64,000 nt of DNA from Kitasatospora sp. MAA19 (GCF_029894125.1 NZ_JARXYZ010000004.1:248001-312000); one strand, 5' to 3'. Positions 14,525-23,855 are shown, numbered from the stretch's first letter. Numbers and translations are program-made. The notes: a model not told the origin generated them from the letters alone.

Positions 14525-15957
14525 GGCTGCCCGGCCGGGGAGGCGGTCCCGCCCTGCGCGGGCACCCGCACCGGCGCCGCCCGCACCGGCTCGGGCACCC
14601 CGAGCGGGATGTCCGGGACGGCCCGGATGCTGTCCTCGGGCGGCGGCAGCACCGGCTGCCAGTCGTACCCGGCCAGCGCGTCGATCAGCGCCCGGACCAT
14701 CACCGGGTCGAACTGGCTGCCCGAGCAGCGCTCCAGCTCGGCCACGGCCTCGGCGACCGGGCGGCCGCGCCGGTAGGAGCGGGTGGAGGTCATCGAGTCG
14801 AAGGCGTCGGCGACCGAGATGATCCGGGCGAACTCGGGGATCTGCTCGCCGGCCAGCCCGCTCGGGTAGCCCCGGCCGTCCATCCGCTCGTGGTGGTGCA
14901 GGATCCCGGCGTGCGCCTCGCCGAGGAAGGCGATCCCGCGCACCAGCTCGTACCCGTACACCGGGTGGACCTCGACGGCCCGCCGCTCCGCCGCGCTGAG
15001 GGGACCGTTTCTGCGCAGCAGCTCGGTGGCCACGCCCAGCTTGCCGACGTCGTGCAGGATCCCCGCGAAGCGCAGGGTGCGCAGCCGCTCGGCCTCCATG
15101 CCGAGCTGACCGGCGATCAACACCGAGGCCCGGCCGACCCGTTCACTGTGCCCGCGGGTGTAGGCGTCCTTGATCTCCACCGCCTGCACCAGCGACTGCA
15201 CGGTGGCCTGGTGGGCGTCCCGCTCGCGCTGGCCCTGGGCGAACACCCAGGCCGAGATCGACAGCGGCAGCAAGGCCAGCAGCGCCGCGAACGCCCCGTA
15301 CGGGCCCTGCCAGAGCACGGCCACCATCAGCCCGCCGGCCGCGTGCACCAGCACCGGCAGCCCGCACACCGCGCCCGCCCCGCGCAGCAGCACCCCGGGG
15401 CGGCGGTCCTCGGCGAGCATCAGCATGGCACCCACCAGCACCCCGTTGACCAGGCAGAACGTGACGACGGCGGCGAAGCCGGGCAGCAGCGCGGCCGGGA
15501 AGCGGGAGCCGAGCAGAAGCTGCGGCCCGTGCAGCAGGTGGAAGGCGGCCGAGGCGGCGAAGGCGCACAGCGCGAGCTGGGAGCCGTTCCACAGCTGGCG
15601 GGTGCGGCAGGTGCGTCCGCTCGGCCCGCCGAGCAGCGCGGCGGGCACCGCGACCAGCGCGGCGGCGGCCGGCGGCAGCATCAGCACGCCGGCGAACAGC
15701 ACCGGGAAGAAGGCGTTGACCCCGGGGCGGGCGGGCGCCCGCTCGGGCGGCGGCGGGCGGCGCAGCAGTCGGCGCACCAGCCGCAGGCAGGGCGTCGGCA
15801 GGCCCTGGGCCAGCGACTCCCAGCAGCCGTGCAGGAAGGCCAGCAGCCCGACCTTGGGCCAGTCCACGGGGGCGCCGAGCCAGCGCGGGAGGCCGGGCGC
15901 CACCCCGGTCGGCAGCAGCGGCAGCAGGCAGCACAGCGCCGCCACCGGGACGGCCAC
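14521..15957 (-). CDS. membrane-anchored HD-GYP domain protein
   Basis: The 478-residue protein has multiple hydrophobic segments through residue ~240. A complete HD-GYP domain follows at about 270-440: GHSERVG, FAGILHDVGKLG, GYELV, ILHHHERMDGRGYP and ISVADAFDSMTS. HD-GYP proteins hydrolyse cyclic-di-GMP or related cyclic dinucleotides. The order of membrane part then HD-GYP suggests control by a membrane or cell-wall signal. GTG at 15957 is the only plausible start; the frame stays open upstream without ATG/GTG. The gene is translationally coupled to the degenerate HD gene and lies downstream of a palindrome also found in front of sigR. Confidence 0.85.
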   Translation of the reverse strand: MAVPVAALCCLLPLLPTGVAPGLPRWLGAPVDWPKVGLLAFLHGCWESLAQGLPTPCLRLVRRLLRRPPPPERAPARPGVNAFFPVLFAGVLMLPPAAAALVAVPAALLGGPSGRTCRTRQLWNGSQLALCAFAASAAFHLLHGPQLLLGSRFPAALLPGFAAVVTFCLVNGVLVGAMLMLAEDRRPGVLLRGAGAVCGLPVLVHAAGGLMVAVLWQGPYGAFAALLALLPLSISAWVFAQGQRERDAHQATVQSLVQAVEIKDAYTRGHSERVGRASVLIAGQLGMEAERLRTLRFAGILHDVGKLGVATELLRRNGPLSAAERRAVEVHPVYGYELVRGIAFLGEAHAGILHHHERMDGRGYPSGLAGEQIPEFARIISVADAFDSMTSTRSYRRGRPVAEAVAELERCSGSQFDPVMVRALIDALAGYDWQPVLPPPEDSIRAVPDIPLGVPEPVRAAPVRVPAQGGTASPAGQP

Positions 15958-16150
15958 CAGGTAGCGCGTCGCCCCCTCCGGCAGGGCCGCGCCTCCACTG
16001 TCGGTAGCGATCTCGACCTCCCCCGCCGTCCGGGCCCGCGTTGCCTCAGCGCGCCGGGCGGACCGGCGGTGAGCGTCCGTCAGGAGGATAGGCCGCCACC
16101 CGGACGCAAGGACGCATGATCGCGCGATGACGCAGCTGGCGCACCGTCAA

Positions 16151-16168
16151 CTCACTCGAACGAGTGAG
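16151..16168. promoter_or_regulatory. palindrome CTCACTCG-AA-CGAGTGAG
   Basis: A perfect 8+8-bp palindrome with a 2-base centre lies 194 bases upstream of the HD-GYP start and downstream of rsrA. The same core (TCACTCGnnCGAGTGA) occurs again at 17690-17705 just upstream of the sigR promoter. The form is typical of a dimeric repressor operator. No known regulator motif was matched. Confidence 0.55.
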
Positions 16169-16192
16169 GGGCGCATGCGAGCACAACGGGAG

Positions 16193-16222
16193 CGGCCCCG
16201 GGAGCGCACGCTCCCGGGGCCG
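16193..16222 (-). terminator. terminator of sigR-rsrA
   Basis: A perfect 14-bp stem (CGGCCCCGGGAGCG and complement) with a 2-base CA loop lies 75 bases after the rsrA stop. Confidence 0.85.
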
Positions 16223-16296
16223 TTGGACTCCGTGTCCGGACCGTTCGTCCCGCCCTCGCCGGCGGGCCCGTCCGGTTGCTCCGCCCGGCCGCCCGG

Positions 16297-16704
16297 CTAC
16301 TCCGCCGGGGCGCCCGCCTCGACGGGTGCGCCGGGGCGCACCGCCGGCTCGTCCGAGGCCTCGGCGGCCGTCGGCGCCGGCCGGGCCTGCTCGACGTGGA
16401 TCTCGACCGTGGTGTCGACCGCGACCACCACCTGCTCGCCCGAGCGCTGCCCGGCCCGGATCGAGTCGATCCTGGCCAGCACCTTGCTGCGCAGGTCGCT
16501 CGGGGCGTCGTCGCACCCGCAGGAGCGCTTGATCAGCGCCTTGATCGCCTGCTCCAGCCCGTACTGCTTCAGGCAGGGCGAGCACTCCTCGAAGTGCACG
16601 CGCAGCTTGGCGCAGTCGCCCTCGGTCATCTCGTTGTCGAGGAATTCGTAGAGGTGGTCGAGGACCTCGCCACACTCCGTCTCGTGCGGATCGCCGCAGC
16701 TCAT
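16297..16704 (-). CDS. rsrA: redox-sensing zinc anti-sigma factor RsrA
   Basis: The 135-residue protein binds and silences sigma-R under reducing conditions and releases it when its cysteines oxidise. The ZAS signature [13 protein letters not shown] (HxxxCxxC) is present, with Cys3/Cys11 and CGCDD contributing further thiols. The C-terminal ~50 residues are an Ala/Pro/Glu-rich tail. ATG at 16704 overlaps the sigR stop (ATGA), ensuring balanced synthesis. The gene is under the same sigma-R-dependent promoter, giving the classic feedback loop. Confidence 0.94.
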   Translation of the reverse strand: MSCGDPHETECGEVLDHLYEFLDNEMTEGDCAKLRVHFEECSPCLKQYGLEQAIKALIKRSCGCDDAPSDLRSKVLARIDSIRAGQRSGEQVVVAVDTTVEIHVEQARPAPTAAEASDEPAVRPGAPVEAGAPAE

Positions 16705-17606
16705 GAGCCCGAGCCCTTCGCTTCCTGCCCTGCCCCGCTACCGGCCGGGACCAGCCCGCGCTCACGGGCGTAATCCTCCAGCATGCCGCGCAGCTGACGG
16801 CGGCCGCGGTGCAGCCGGGACATCACCGTACCGATGGGAGTACCCATGATGTCCGCGATCTCCTTGTACGCAAAGCCCTCTACGTCCGCGAGATAGACGG
16901 CGATCCGGAATTCCTCCGGGATGGCCTGGAGCGCGTCCTTCACATCGCTGTCGGGCAGGTGGTCGAGTGCCTGGGTCTCGGCCGAGCGCAGACCGGTCGA
17001 CATGTGCGACTCGGCGCGGGCCAGCTGCCAGTCCTCGATCTCCTCCGCCGCCGTGCGCTGGGGCTCGCGCTGCTTCTTGCGGTACGAGTTGATGAACGTG
17101 TTGGTGAGGATGCGGTACAGCCAGGCCTTGAGGTTCGTGCCCTCACGGAACTGGTGGAAGGACGCGTACGCCTTGGCGAACGCCTCCTGGAGCAGGTCCT
17201 CCGCATCCGCGGGGTTGCGCGTCATGCGCAGCGCCGCCGAGTACATCGGATCCAGGTAGCCCAGGGCGTCGCGCTCGAAGCGCTCCCGCCGGGCCTCCTC
17301 GGACTCCTCCGCCGACACCCGGAAGGTGTCCTCACCGATCGCCTCGGCCAGCTCCTCACCGGTGAGCGCCTCGCCCGCGGGCTGGCCCTCCTCCGGGCCC
17401 CGGCCCGGCTCGGCCTCGTGCTCGGTCCCGACGACCGGACCCACCTCCTCGCCATGGCGGGCACGACCCACGGCGGGCCGCCCCGAAATGGAGGATATCG
17501 GGCTGACGGGCTTCTCGCCCGCGACAATCCAGTCGGACCAGGCGGGGGCGAACGCCGCGGCGGCCTCGCGCTGCTGTGACCGCTCGGGGCACGCGATCGA
17601 ACCCAT
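16701..17606 (-). CDS. sigR: thiol-stress sigma factor sigma-R with long-isoform start
   Basis: ECF sigma factor for the thiol-oxidative stress regulon. Region 2 ([20 protein letters not shown]) and region 4 ([20 protein letters not shown]) are near-identical to S. coelicolor SigR as I recall it. Two starts are visible. ATG 17606, with GAGAGG 8-9 bases upstream, gives a 301-residue form. GTG 17444 (VGPVVGTE), matching the short S. coelicolor start, gives 247 residues. The 54-residue extension equals in size the one of sigma-R', the stress-induced short-lived isoform. The sigma-R promoter lies about 35 bases before the long start, so the autoregulated transcript should make the long form. A constitutive promoter for the short form is expected inside the extension but was not located. 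Confidence 0.93.
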   Translation of the reverse strand: MGSIACPERSQQREAAAAFAPAWSDWIVAGEKPVSPISSISGRPAVGRARHGEEVGPVVGTEHEAEPGRGPEEGQPAGEALTGEELAEAIGEDTFRVSAEESEEARRERFERDALGYLDPMYSAALRMTRNPADAEDLLQEAFAKAYASFHQFREGTNLKAWLYRILTNTFINSYRKKQREPQRTAAEEIEDWQLARAESHMSTGLRSAETQALDHLPDSDVKDALQAIPEEFRIAVYLADVEGFAYKEIADIMGTPIGTVMSRLHRGRRQLRGMLEDYARERGLVPAGSGAGQEAKGSGS

Positions 17607-17647
17607 CTGCCCTGCCTCTCAACGGGAATCGTGCTGACGAGGGTGTC

Positions 17648-17674
17648 AACCACCCGGACCTCGCCCGCATTCCC
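17648..17674 (-). promoter_or_regulatory. sigma-R-dependent promoter of sigR-rsrA
   Basis: Read on the minus strand, GGGAAT (17674-17669), 18 bases, then GTT (17650-17648) matches the sigma-R consensus GGAAT-N18-GTT exactly. Transcription would begin near 17641, about 35 bases before the long sigR start. Confidence 0.9.
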
Positions 17675-17688
17675 GTGCCCACCCCGGA

Positions 17689-17706
17689 ATCACTCGCACG
17701 AGTGAT
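17689..17706. promoter_or_regulatory. palindrome ATCACTCG-CA-CGAGTGAT next to the sigR promoter
   Basis: A perfect palindrome with the same core as at 16151-16168 ends 14 bases upstream of the sigma-R -35 element. It also lies just past the stop of the alpha/beta hydrolase gene (17745). It could be an activator or repressor site for sigR. It is too short and spaced too tightly (2-base loop) to be a good terminator. Confidence 0.5.
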
Positions 17707-17744
17707 CGAGTGGAAACTCCCTGCTCACGGCCGCCCGCGCCGCC

Positions 17745-18386
17745 TCACCCGACCCTCAGCACCCAGTCCCCCACCGCCCGGCAGATCAGCTCCAGCACCT
17801 CGTCCTGGCCCAGCGACGCCCGCTTGGGCACCTCGAAACCGTGGTTGCCGTACGGCAGCGCCACCAGCTCGTGCCCGGCCGGCAGCTCCGGGAACTCCTG
17901 CGGCCCGCCGAACGGATCCGCCGCGCCCTGCACCACCAGCGTCGGCAGCCCCGACTCCAGCAGCTCCTGCGCCCGGCTCTTCTCCGGCTTGCCCGGCGGG
18001 TGCAGCGGGAAGGCCAGCGCCACCACCCCCACCGCCCCGGTCGCCGCGCCGGTGCGGCAGGCCACCCGCGCCCCGGCGCTGCGCCCGCCGACCACCAGCG
18101 CCGGCCCCTGCCCGGCCAGCCGCTCGGCCACCGGCCGCCAGCCGAGGTCCAGCGTCTTCGCTGCCGACGGGCCCAGCTTCCTCCCGGCCACCTTCCAGGG
18201 CTGCTCGACCAGCGCCACGGTGATCCCGCGTGACGGCAGCCGCCCGGCCAGCGCCGCCAGGTCCCGGCTGTCGATCGCCCCGCTGGTGCCGTGCCCGAGC
18301 GCCAGCACCACCCTCGGGTCGGCCGCCCGGTGGTAGGTGATCCGGGCGTCCCCCGCCTCGGTGGGGACGAGCTCGGTGGTCCTCAC
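17745..18386 (-). CDS. alpha/beta hydrolase (dienelactone hydrolase-like)
   Basis: The 213-residue protein has the alpha/beta-hydrolase layout. LALGHGTSGAID is the oxyanion region, GGRSAGARVACR holds the nucleophile Ser (G-x-S-x-G), VVQGAADPFG gives the acidic residue and YGNHGFEVP the catalytic His. Related proteins are annotated as small predicted hydrolases of unknown substrate. GTG 18386 (GGAG 8 bases upstream) is preferred to GTG 18395. It lies 20 bases downstream of the SRAP gene on the same strand, so they are probably co-transcribed. Confidence 0.85.
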   Translation of the reverse strand: MRTTELVPTEAGDARITYHRAADPRVVLALGHGTSGAIDSRDLAALAGRLPSRGITVALVEQPWKVAGRKLGPSAAKTLDLGWRPVAERLAGQGPALVVGGRSAGARVACRTGAATGAVGVVALAFPLHPPGKPEKSRAQELLESGLPTLVVQGAADPFGGPQEFPELPAGHELVALPYGNHGFEVPKRASLGQDEVLELICRAVGDWVLRVG

Positions 18387-18406
18387 AGCAGTCACTCCAG
18401 CAGGTT

Positions 18407-19159
18407 TCAGAACAGGGTGGTCTCGTACTCGACCTCGGCCCACGGCTCCTTGAGCTCCGGGCCGTCGTTGCGGATGTTGCCGACCGCCGGCGAGACCGGG
18501 GTGGCCAGCAGCGCGCCGGGCGGCGGGGGTATCAGCAGCCGGCGCAGCTCGTCCGGGTCGGCCTGCCCCGGGTCCAGCCACTCGTCGTAGGAGGCCGGGT
18601 CGAGGAACAGCGGCATCCGCTCGTGGATCGGCGCCAGCGACTCCTCGGCGTCGGTGGTGACGATGGTGAAGGTCACCAGCCAGGCCGCCGGGTGGTCGGC
18701 CGGCACCGTCCGGTCCCGCCAGAACTCGTACAGTCCGGCCAGCGCCAGCGGGGTGCCGTCGGCCCGGGCGACGAAGAACGGCTTCTTGCGCGGCTTGCCC
18801 CGCTCGGCCGCCACCGTCTGCCACTCGTAGTAGCCGTCCACCGGCAGGATGCACCGGCGCGAGGCGAAGGCCTGCCGGTACGAGGGCTTCTCGTGCACCG
18901 TGTCCGAGCGGGCGTTGATCATCTTCACCGCCGTCTCGGCCGACTTCGACCACTGCGGCACCAGGCCCCACCGCAGCACCCGCAACTGCCGCACCGCCCG
19001 CGACCCGCCCCTGGGCACCCGGTCCAGCACCACGAAGGCGCTGTTCGTCGGAGCGACGTTCCAGCTGGGGGCCAACGTCTCCGCCGGATCCCACTGCTCG
19101 ACGCCGAAGAGCTCCACGATGTCCTCGGGCTTGCCACTGGCTGCGAAGCGACCGCACAT
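18407..19159 (-). CDS. SRAP domain protein (YedK/HMCES type)
   Basis: The 250-residue protein caps abasic sites in single-stranded DNA by a covalent bond to Cys2. MCGRFAAS at the start leaves Cys2 exposed after Met removal. The active-site segments [28 protein letters not shown] and IHERMPLFL are all conserved. It is expected to act in replication-linked DNA damage tolerance. ATG at 19159 is fixed by the need for Cys2. It is divergent from the M50-like gene (138-base gap). Confidence 0.94.
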   Translation of the reverse strand: MCGRFAASGKPEDIVELFGVEQWDPAETLAPSWNVAPTNSAFVVLDRVPRGGSRAVRQLRVLRWGLVPQWSKSAETAVKMINARSDTVHEKPSYRQAFASRRCILPVDGYYEWQTVAAERGKPRKKPFFVARADGTPLALAGLYEFWRDRTVPADHPAAWLVTFTIVTTDAEESLAPIHERMPLFLDPASYDEWLDPGQADPDELRRLLIPPPPGALLATPVSPAVGNIRNDGPELKEPWAEVEYETTLF

Positions 19160-19297
19160 GCGGGCCAGCTTGCCATGCCGGGCCCGCTCACCACTTCTTC
19201 ATCCCACCAGGAGAACCGCCCGCTCCCGCCCGCCCGTCCCCGCATGGGAGGCTGCCCCGAACGGCCCAACGCAGCGGACGGAGGCGGAGAAGAAACG

Positions 19298-20026
19298 ATG
19301 AGTACACAACCGACCGACCAGAACCTCGGCGCACTGTGGAACCAGGTCACCGGGACCCAGCCCGCCCCGCCCGGCTGGCTGGTCCTGGCCACCGCGGGCG
19401 CCGCCCTGCTCGCCGTCCTCGCCCGCCCGCTCTGGCACGTCACCCGCAACGCCGTGACCATCGCCCACGAGGGCGGCCACGGCCTGATCGCCCTCGTCAC
19501 CGGCCGCCGGCTCGCCGGCATCCGGCTGCACTCCGACACCTCCGGCCTCACCCTCTCCTACGGCCGCCCCACCGGCCCCGGCATGATCCTCACCGCCGCC
19601 GCCGGCTACACCGCCCCCGCCCTGCTCGGCCTCGGCTGCGCCGCCCTGCTCTCCACCGGCCGGATCACCCTGCTGCTCTGGCTGGCCATCGCCCTGCTGC
19701 TCGCCCTGCTGGTGCGCATCCGCAACGCCTTCGGCCTGTTCACCGTGCTGGTCGCCGGCGGCGCCTTCTTCCTGGTCTCCTGGTTCGGCAGCGCCGAGGT
19801 CCAGGCCGGCTTCGCCTACCTCGGCTGCTGGTTCCTGCTGTTCGGCGCCGTCCGCCCGGTCCTCGAACTCCAGCACCAGCGCCGCATCGGCTGGGCCCGC
19901 GACTCCGACGCCGACCAGCTCGCCCGCCTCACCCACATCCCCGGCCTCGCCTGGATCACCGTCTTCCTGCTCACCGCCCTCGCCTGCCTGGCCCTCAGCA
20001 CGAGCTGGCTGCTCAAGCCGCTGTGA
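19298..20026 (+). CDS. M50B-like integral membrane protein
   Basis: The 242-residue protein has about six membrane segments and an HEGGH motif ([13 protein letters not shown]) at about residues 60-70 in the second hydrophobic region. HExxH inside the membrane is the zinc site of M50 site-2-type proteases. A second metal ligand motif (NPxPxxxxD type) is not evident, so activity is uncertain, as for the M50B-like family as a whole. ATG 19298 follows GGAGGCGGAGAAG. It may be part of a unit with aroA, but a hairpin separates them. Confidence 0.8.
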   Translation: MSTQPTDQNLGALWNQVTGTQPAPPGWLVLATAGAALLAVLARPLWHVTRNAVTIAHEGGHGLIALVTGRRLAGIRLHSDTSGLTLSYGRPTGPGMILTAAAGYTAPALLGLGCAALLSTGRITLLLWLAIALLLALLVRIRNAFGLFTVLVAGGAFFLVSWFGSAEVQAGFAYLGCWFLLFGAVRPVLELQHQRRIGWARDSDADQLARLTHIPGLAWITVFLLTALACLALSTSWLLKPL

Positions 20027-20064
20027 CCCGGCGGGCGGGCAGCCGTCCGTCATCCGGCCGCAGC

Positions 20065-20093
20065 AGGGGCCGTTCCGGTACGGCCCCTAAACT
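20065..20093 (+). promoter_or_regulatory. hairpin plus -10 element for leaderless aroA transcript
   Basis: A 9-bp hairpin (AGGGGCCGT/ACGGCCCCT, 20065-20088) ends the M50-like gene unit. TAAACT at 20088-20093 lies 7 bases before the aroA ATG, the typical distance from a -10 box to the start point, suggesting that aroA mRNA begins at its start codon. Confidence 0.5.
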
Positions 20094-20100
20094 GGCCCCC

Positions 20101-21432
20101 ATGACCGAGACCCTGTGGCCCGCCCCCGTCGCGACCACCCCCGTTGACGCCACCGTCACCATCCCCGGCTCCAAGTCGGTCACCAACCGAGCCCTGGTGC
20201 TGGCGGCGCTCGCCGACGAGCCCGGCTGGGTGCGCCGCCCGCTGCGCAGCCGCGACTCCCAGCTGATGGCCGACGGCCTGCGCGCCCTCGGCGTCGGCAT
20301 CGAGGAGAAGGTCAACAACGACTCCGGCGGCACCGGCGGCGGCGAGGCCTGGCGGGTCATCCCGGCCCCCGCGCTGCGCGGCCCCGCCTCGATCGACGTC
20401 GGCAACGCCGGCACCGTCATGCGCTTCCTGCCCCCGCTCGCCGTCCTCGCCGACGGCCCGGTGCACTTCGACGGCGACCCGCGCAGCTACGAGCGCCCCC
20501 AGCACGGCGTGATCAACGCCCTGCGCGCGCTCGGCGCCCGGATCGACGACGGCGGCCGCGGCGCCTTCCCGCTCACCGTGCACGGCACCGGCGCGCTCGA
20601 CGGCGGCCCGGTCGAGCTGGACGCCTCCTCCTCCTCCCAGTTCGTCTCCGCCCTGCTGCTCTCCGGCGCCCGCTACAACCACGGCGTCGAGGTCCGGCAC
20701 GTCGGCGGCCCGGTGCCGTCGCTGCCGCACATCCGGATGACCGTCGAGATGCTGCGCCTGGCCGGCGTCCAGGTCGACGCCCCCGAGGACGGCGGCGAGA
20801 AGGACGTCTGGCGGGTCACCCCCGGCGCCCTGATCGGCCGCGACCTGGTGGTCGAGCCGGACCTCTCCAACGCCGCGCCGTTCTTCGCCGCCGCCCTGGT
20901 CACCGGCGGCCGGGTGACCGTGCGCGACTGGCCCAAGCACACCTCCCAGCCCGGCGACCAGCTGCGCGAGATCTACACCCGGATGGGCGGCGCCTGCGAG
21001 TTCACCGACGAGGGCCTGCAGTTCACCGGCACCGGCCGGATCCACGGCATCGAGGCGGACCTGCACGACGTCGGCGAGCTCACCCCGGTGATCGCCGCCG
21101 TCGCCGCGCTGGCCGACTCCGAGTCCCACCTGTACGGCATCGCCCACCTGCGGCTGCACGAGACCGACCGGCTCGCCGCGCTCGCCAAGGAGATCAACGA
21201 CCTCGGCGGCGACGTCACCGAGACCGAGGACGGCCTGCGGATCCGCCCGCGCCCGCTGCGCGGCGGCATCTTCCACACCTACGAGGACCACCGCCTGGCC
21301 ACCGCCGCCGCGGTGCTCGGCCTGGCCGTGCCCGGCGTCGAGGTGGAGAACGTGGCCACCACCGCCAAGACCCTGCCGGACTTCCCGAAGATGTGGGCGG
21401 AACTGCTCGGCGAAGCGGTGGCGGACGCCTGA
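20101..21432 (+). CDS. aroA: 3-phosphoshikimate 1-carboxyvinyltransferase (EPSP synthase)
   Basis: The 443-residue enzyme joins shikimate-3-phosphate and phosphoenolpyruvate in aromatic amino acid synthesis. [15 protein letters not shown] near the N-terminus, [41 protein letters not shown] and [11 protein letters not shown] are family signatures. NAGTVMRF has Val where some classes have Ala or Thr. The length fits. It is likely read from a start-codon-proximal promoter and followed by rsgA 15 bases on, so both are probably one operon, an arrangement I recall as common in actinomycetes. Confidence 0.96.
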   Translation: MTETLWPAPVATTPVDATVTIPGSKSVTNRALVLAALADEPGWVRRPLRSRDSQLMADGLRALGVGIEEKVNNDSGGTGGGEAWRVIPAPALRGPASIDVGNAGTVMRFLPPLAVLADGPVHFDGDPRSYERPQHGVINALRALGARIDDGGRGAFPLTVHGTGALDGGPVELDASSSSQFVSALLLSGARYNHGVEVRHVGGPVPSLPHIRMTVEMLRLAGVQVDAPEDGGEKDVWRVTPGALIGRDLVVEPDLSNAAPFFAAALVTGGRVTVRDWPKHTSQPGDQLREIYTRMGGACEFTDEGLQFTGTGRIHGIEADLHDVGELTPVIAAVAALADSESHLYGIAHLRLHETDRLAALAKEINDLGGDVTETEDGLRIRPRPLRGGIFHTYEDHRLATAAAVLGLAVPGVEVENVATTAKTLPDFPKMWAELLGEAVADA

Positions 21433-21447
21433 GCGGAGACTGAGCAC

Positions 21448-22503
21448 ATGCGCCGCTACGGCAAGGACGCCGACGAGGACGACATCCGCAACCGCCCCGC
21501 CCGCCGGGGCTCCCGGCCGCGGACCCGGATCCGGCCCAAACACGAGGACGCCGCCGAGGCGATGGTGCTGACCGTCGACCGCGGCCGGCTGACCTGCCTG
21601 ATCGACCCGGGCACCAAGCAGGAACGCGAGATCGTCGCCATGAAGGCCCGCGAACTGGGCCGCAAGGGCGTCGTCGTCGGCGACGTGGTCAACATCGTCG
21701 GCGACCTCTCGGGGGACGCCGACACGCTCGCCCGGATCGTCCGGGTCGAGGAGCGCAGCTCGGTGCTGCGGCGCACCGCGGACGACGACGACCCGTACGA
21801 GCGGATCGTCGTCGCCAACGCCCAGCAGCTGGCCATCGTCACCGCGCTGGCCGACCCGGAGCCGCGGCCCCGGCTGATCGACCGCTGCCTGGTGGCCGCG
21901 TACGACGCGGGCATGGAGCCACTGCTGGTGCTCACCAAGTCCGACCTCGCCCCGGCCGGGCCGCTGCTGGAGTCGTACGCGCCGCTCGGCATCGACTACG
22001 TGGTCACCCGTCGGGACGAACTGGAGACGGCTGGCGCCGAGGCCGTCCGCGAGCACCTGCGCGGCCTCTCCACGGTGTTCATCGGCCACTCCGGCGTCGG
22101 CAAGACCACCCTGGTCAACGCCCTCGTCCCGGACCACCAGCGGCAGACCGGCCGGGTCAACGCGGTCACCGGCCGCGGCCGGCACACCACCGTGTCCGCC
22201 CTGGCGCTGCGGCTGCCCCCGCCGCCCGGCGCCAAGCCGGGCTCCAGGAAGGCGCTGGACCCGGGCTGGGTGATCGACACCCCGGGCTTCCGCTCCTTCG
22301 GCCTCTCGCACATCGACCCGTCCCGGGTCATCCACGCCTTCCCCGACCTGGAGCCCGGCACCGTCGACTGCCCGCGCGCCTGCAGCCACGACGAGCCTGA
22401 CTGCGCGCTGGACGCCTGGGTCGCCGACGGCCACGCCGAGGCCGCCCGGCTCTACTCGCTGCGCCGCCTGCTGGCCAGCAAGGAGGCCCGCGAGGGCGAC
22501 TGA
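21448..22503 (+). CDS. rsgA: ribosome small subunit maturation GTPase RsgA
   Basis: The 351-residue protein is a circularly permuted GTPase that checks late 30S maturation. An OB-fold (about residues 30-95) is followed by G4 LVLTKSDL, then G1 GHSGVGKTTLVN and G3 DTPGFRSF. A C-terminal zinc-binding cluster comes last (CPRACSHDEPDCAL). The permuted order G4-G1-G3 is diagnostic. The Arg-rich N-terminus ([17 protein letters not shown]) suits rRNA contact. ATG 21448 lies 15 bases after aroA. Confidence 0.95.
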   Translation: MRRYGKDADEDDIRNRPARRGSRPRTRIRPKHEDAAEAMVLTVDRGRLTCLIDPGTKQEREIVAMKARELGRKGVVVGDVVNIVGDLSGDADTLARIVRVEERSSVLRRTADDDDPYERIVVANAQQLAIVTALADPEPRPRLIDRCLVAAYDAGMEPLLVLTKSDLAPAGPLLESYAPLGIDYVVTRRDELETAGAEAVREHLRGLSTVFIGHSGVGKTTLVNALVPDHQRQTGRVNAVTGRGRHTTVSALALRLPPPPGAKPGSRKALDPGWVIDTPGFRSFGLSHIDPSRVIHAFPDLEPGTVDCPRACSHDEPDCALDAWVADGHAEAARLYSLRRLLASKEAREGD

Positions 22504-22584
22504 TCCGCTCGGCGGTTTTACCGTCCCATGGGGTTTCCCGACCGTTCGAGGTGTCGGACCGCGCCGGCCTGGTGATCATAGGAA

Positions 22585-22609
22585 GGTCGGGCCACATCGC
22601 GGCCCGACC
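22585..22609 (+). terminator. hairpin between rsgA and the SMR gene
   Basis: A perfect 9-bp stem (GGTCGGGCC/GGCCCGACC) with a 7-base loop lies 25 bases before the SMR start. It may end the aroA-rsgA transcript or act in the SMR leader. No poly-T tract follows. Confidence 0.5.
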
Positions 22610-22634
22610 CGTCGATCGACAGGGAGGGCGCGCG

Positions 22635-22958
22635 ATGGCATGGGCCCTGGTGGTCCTGGCCGGCCTGCTGGAGACCGGCTTCGCGATCAACCTCAAGCTC
22701 AGCGAGGGCTTCACCCGGCTCTGGCCCACCATCAGCTTCTGCGTGTTCGCCCTGGGCAGCTTCGGCCTGCTCACCCTCTCCCTGAAGACCCTGCCGGTCG
22801 GCCCCGCCTACGCGGTGTGGACCGGCATCGGCGCGGCCGGCACCGCCATCTACGGCATGGTCTTCCTGGAGGAGACCACCTCGGTGCTGAAGCTGGTCTC
22901 GATCTCCCTGGTGATCGCCGGCGTGATCGGCCTCCAGCTCAGCGGCACGGCGCACTGA
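22635..22958 (+). CDS. SMR-family transporter, Gdx/SugE type (guanidinium exporter)
   Basis: The 107-residue protein has four membrane helices. Glu at about position 14 in LAGLLETGFA is the conserved proton/substrate-coupling residue. LKLSEGFTRLWPT matches the LKxSxGFT signature of the Gdx branch rather than the EmrE drug-exporting branch, so guanidinium export is the best guess. Gdx proteins are antiparallel homodimers in the inner membrane. ATG 22635 follows GGGAGGG. No guanidine riboswitch was found in its leader. Confidence 0.85.
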   Translation: MAWALVVLAGLLETGFAINLKLSEGFTRLWPTISFCVFALGSFGLLTLSLKTLPVGPAYAVWTGIGAAGTAIYGMVFLEETTSVLKLVSISLVIAGVIGLQLSGTAH

Positions 22959-23033
22959 CGCCGGGCGGCCGGTCGCGTCCCGCTCCGCGAGCCCGGCTGT
23001 CCCGATCCGGGTGGGCTCGCTAGGGTTTCGGAC

Positions 23034-23831
23034 ATGGCCGACTACCACGACGATCTCCGACTCGCCCACGTCCTCGCCGACTCGGCCGACTCGGTCACCC
23101 TGGAGCGTTTCCGCGCCCTCGACCTGAGGATCGAGACCAAGCCCGACCTCACCCCCGTCAGCGACGCCGACAAGGCTGCCGAGGAGCTCGTCCGCAGCGT
23201 GCTGCAGCGCGCCCGCCCGCGCGACGCGGTGCTCGGCGAGGAGTTCGGCCTGCTGGGCTCCGGCCCGCGCCGCTGGGTGATCGACCCGATCGACGGCACC
23301 AAGAACTACATCCGCGGCGTCCCGGTCTGGGCCACCCTGATCGCCCTGGTGGAGGACGGCCCGGACGGCGTCGAGCGCCCGGTGGTCGGCATCGTCTCCG
23401 CCCCCGCGATCCAGCGCCGCTGGTGGGCGGCCAAGGACCTCGGCGCCTTCGCCGGCCGCAGCCTCGCCAAGGCCTCCCGGATCCACGTCTCCGGCGTCTC
23501 CCGGATCGAGGACGCCTCCTTCTCCTACTCCTCCCTCTCCGGCTGGGAGGAGCGCGGCCGCCTCGACCCCTTCCTGGACCTCACCCGCGCCTGCTGGCGC
23601 ACCCGCGCCTACGGCGACTTCTGGTCCTACATGATGGTGGCCGAGGGCGCGGTCGACATCGCCGCCGAGCCCGAGCTGTCGCTCTGGGACATGGCCGCCA
23701 ACTGCGTCATCGTCGAGGAGGCCGGCGGCCGCTTCACCGGGCTGGACGGCGTTCCCGGCCCCGGCGGCGCGGACGCCGTCGCCAGCAACGGCATCCTGCA
23801 CGAGGAGGCCCTGCGCCGCCTGAGCGTCTAG
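23034..23831 (+). CDS. hisN: histidinol-phosphatase, inositol monophosphatase family
   Basis: The 265-residue Mg-dependent phosphatase catalyses the penultimate step of histidine synthesis. Metal ligands lie in LGEEFGLLG and [15 protein letters not shown], and a third in LSLWDMAA. Actinobacterial HisN is distinguished from inositol monophosphatases by its overall similarity, so the substrate assignment is by family. TAGGGT at 23021-23026 sits 7 bases before the ATG, so the mRNA is probably leaderless. No other his gene is near, as usual for hisN. Confidence 0.88.
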   Translation: MADYHDDLRLAHVLADSADSVTLERFRALDLRIETKPDLTPVSDADKAAEELVRSVLQRARPRDAVLGEEFGLLGSGPRRWVIDPIDGTKNYIRGVPVWATLIALVEDGPDGVERPVVGIVSAPAIQRRWWAAKDLGAFAGRSLAKASRIHVSGVSRIEDASFSYSSLSGWEERGRLDPFLDLTRACWRTRAYGDFWSYMMVAEGAVDIAAEPELSLWDMAANCVIVEEAGGRFTGLDGVPGPGGADAVASNGILHEEALRRLSV

Positions 23832-23855
23832 GGAGTGTCCGGCCCCGGACCTGGT

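Noticed and set aside
22504..22634. Guanidine riboswitch in front of the SugE/Gdx gene
   Set aside because: None of the conserved guanidine-I, -II or -III sequence blocks is present; only a plain hairpin is seen.
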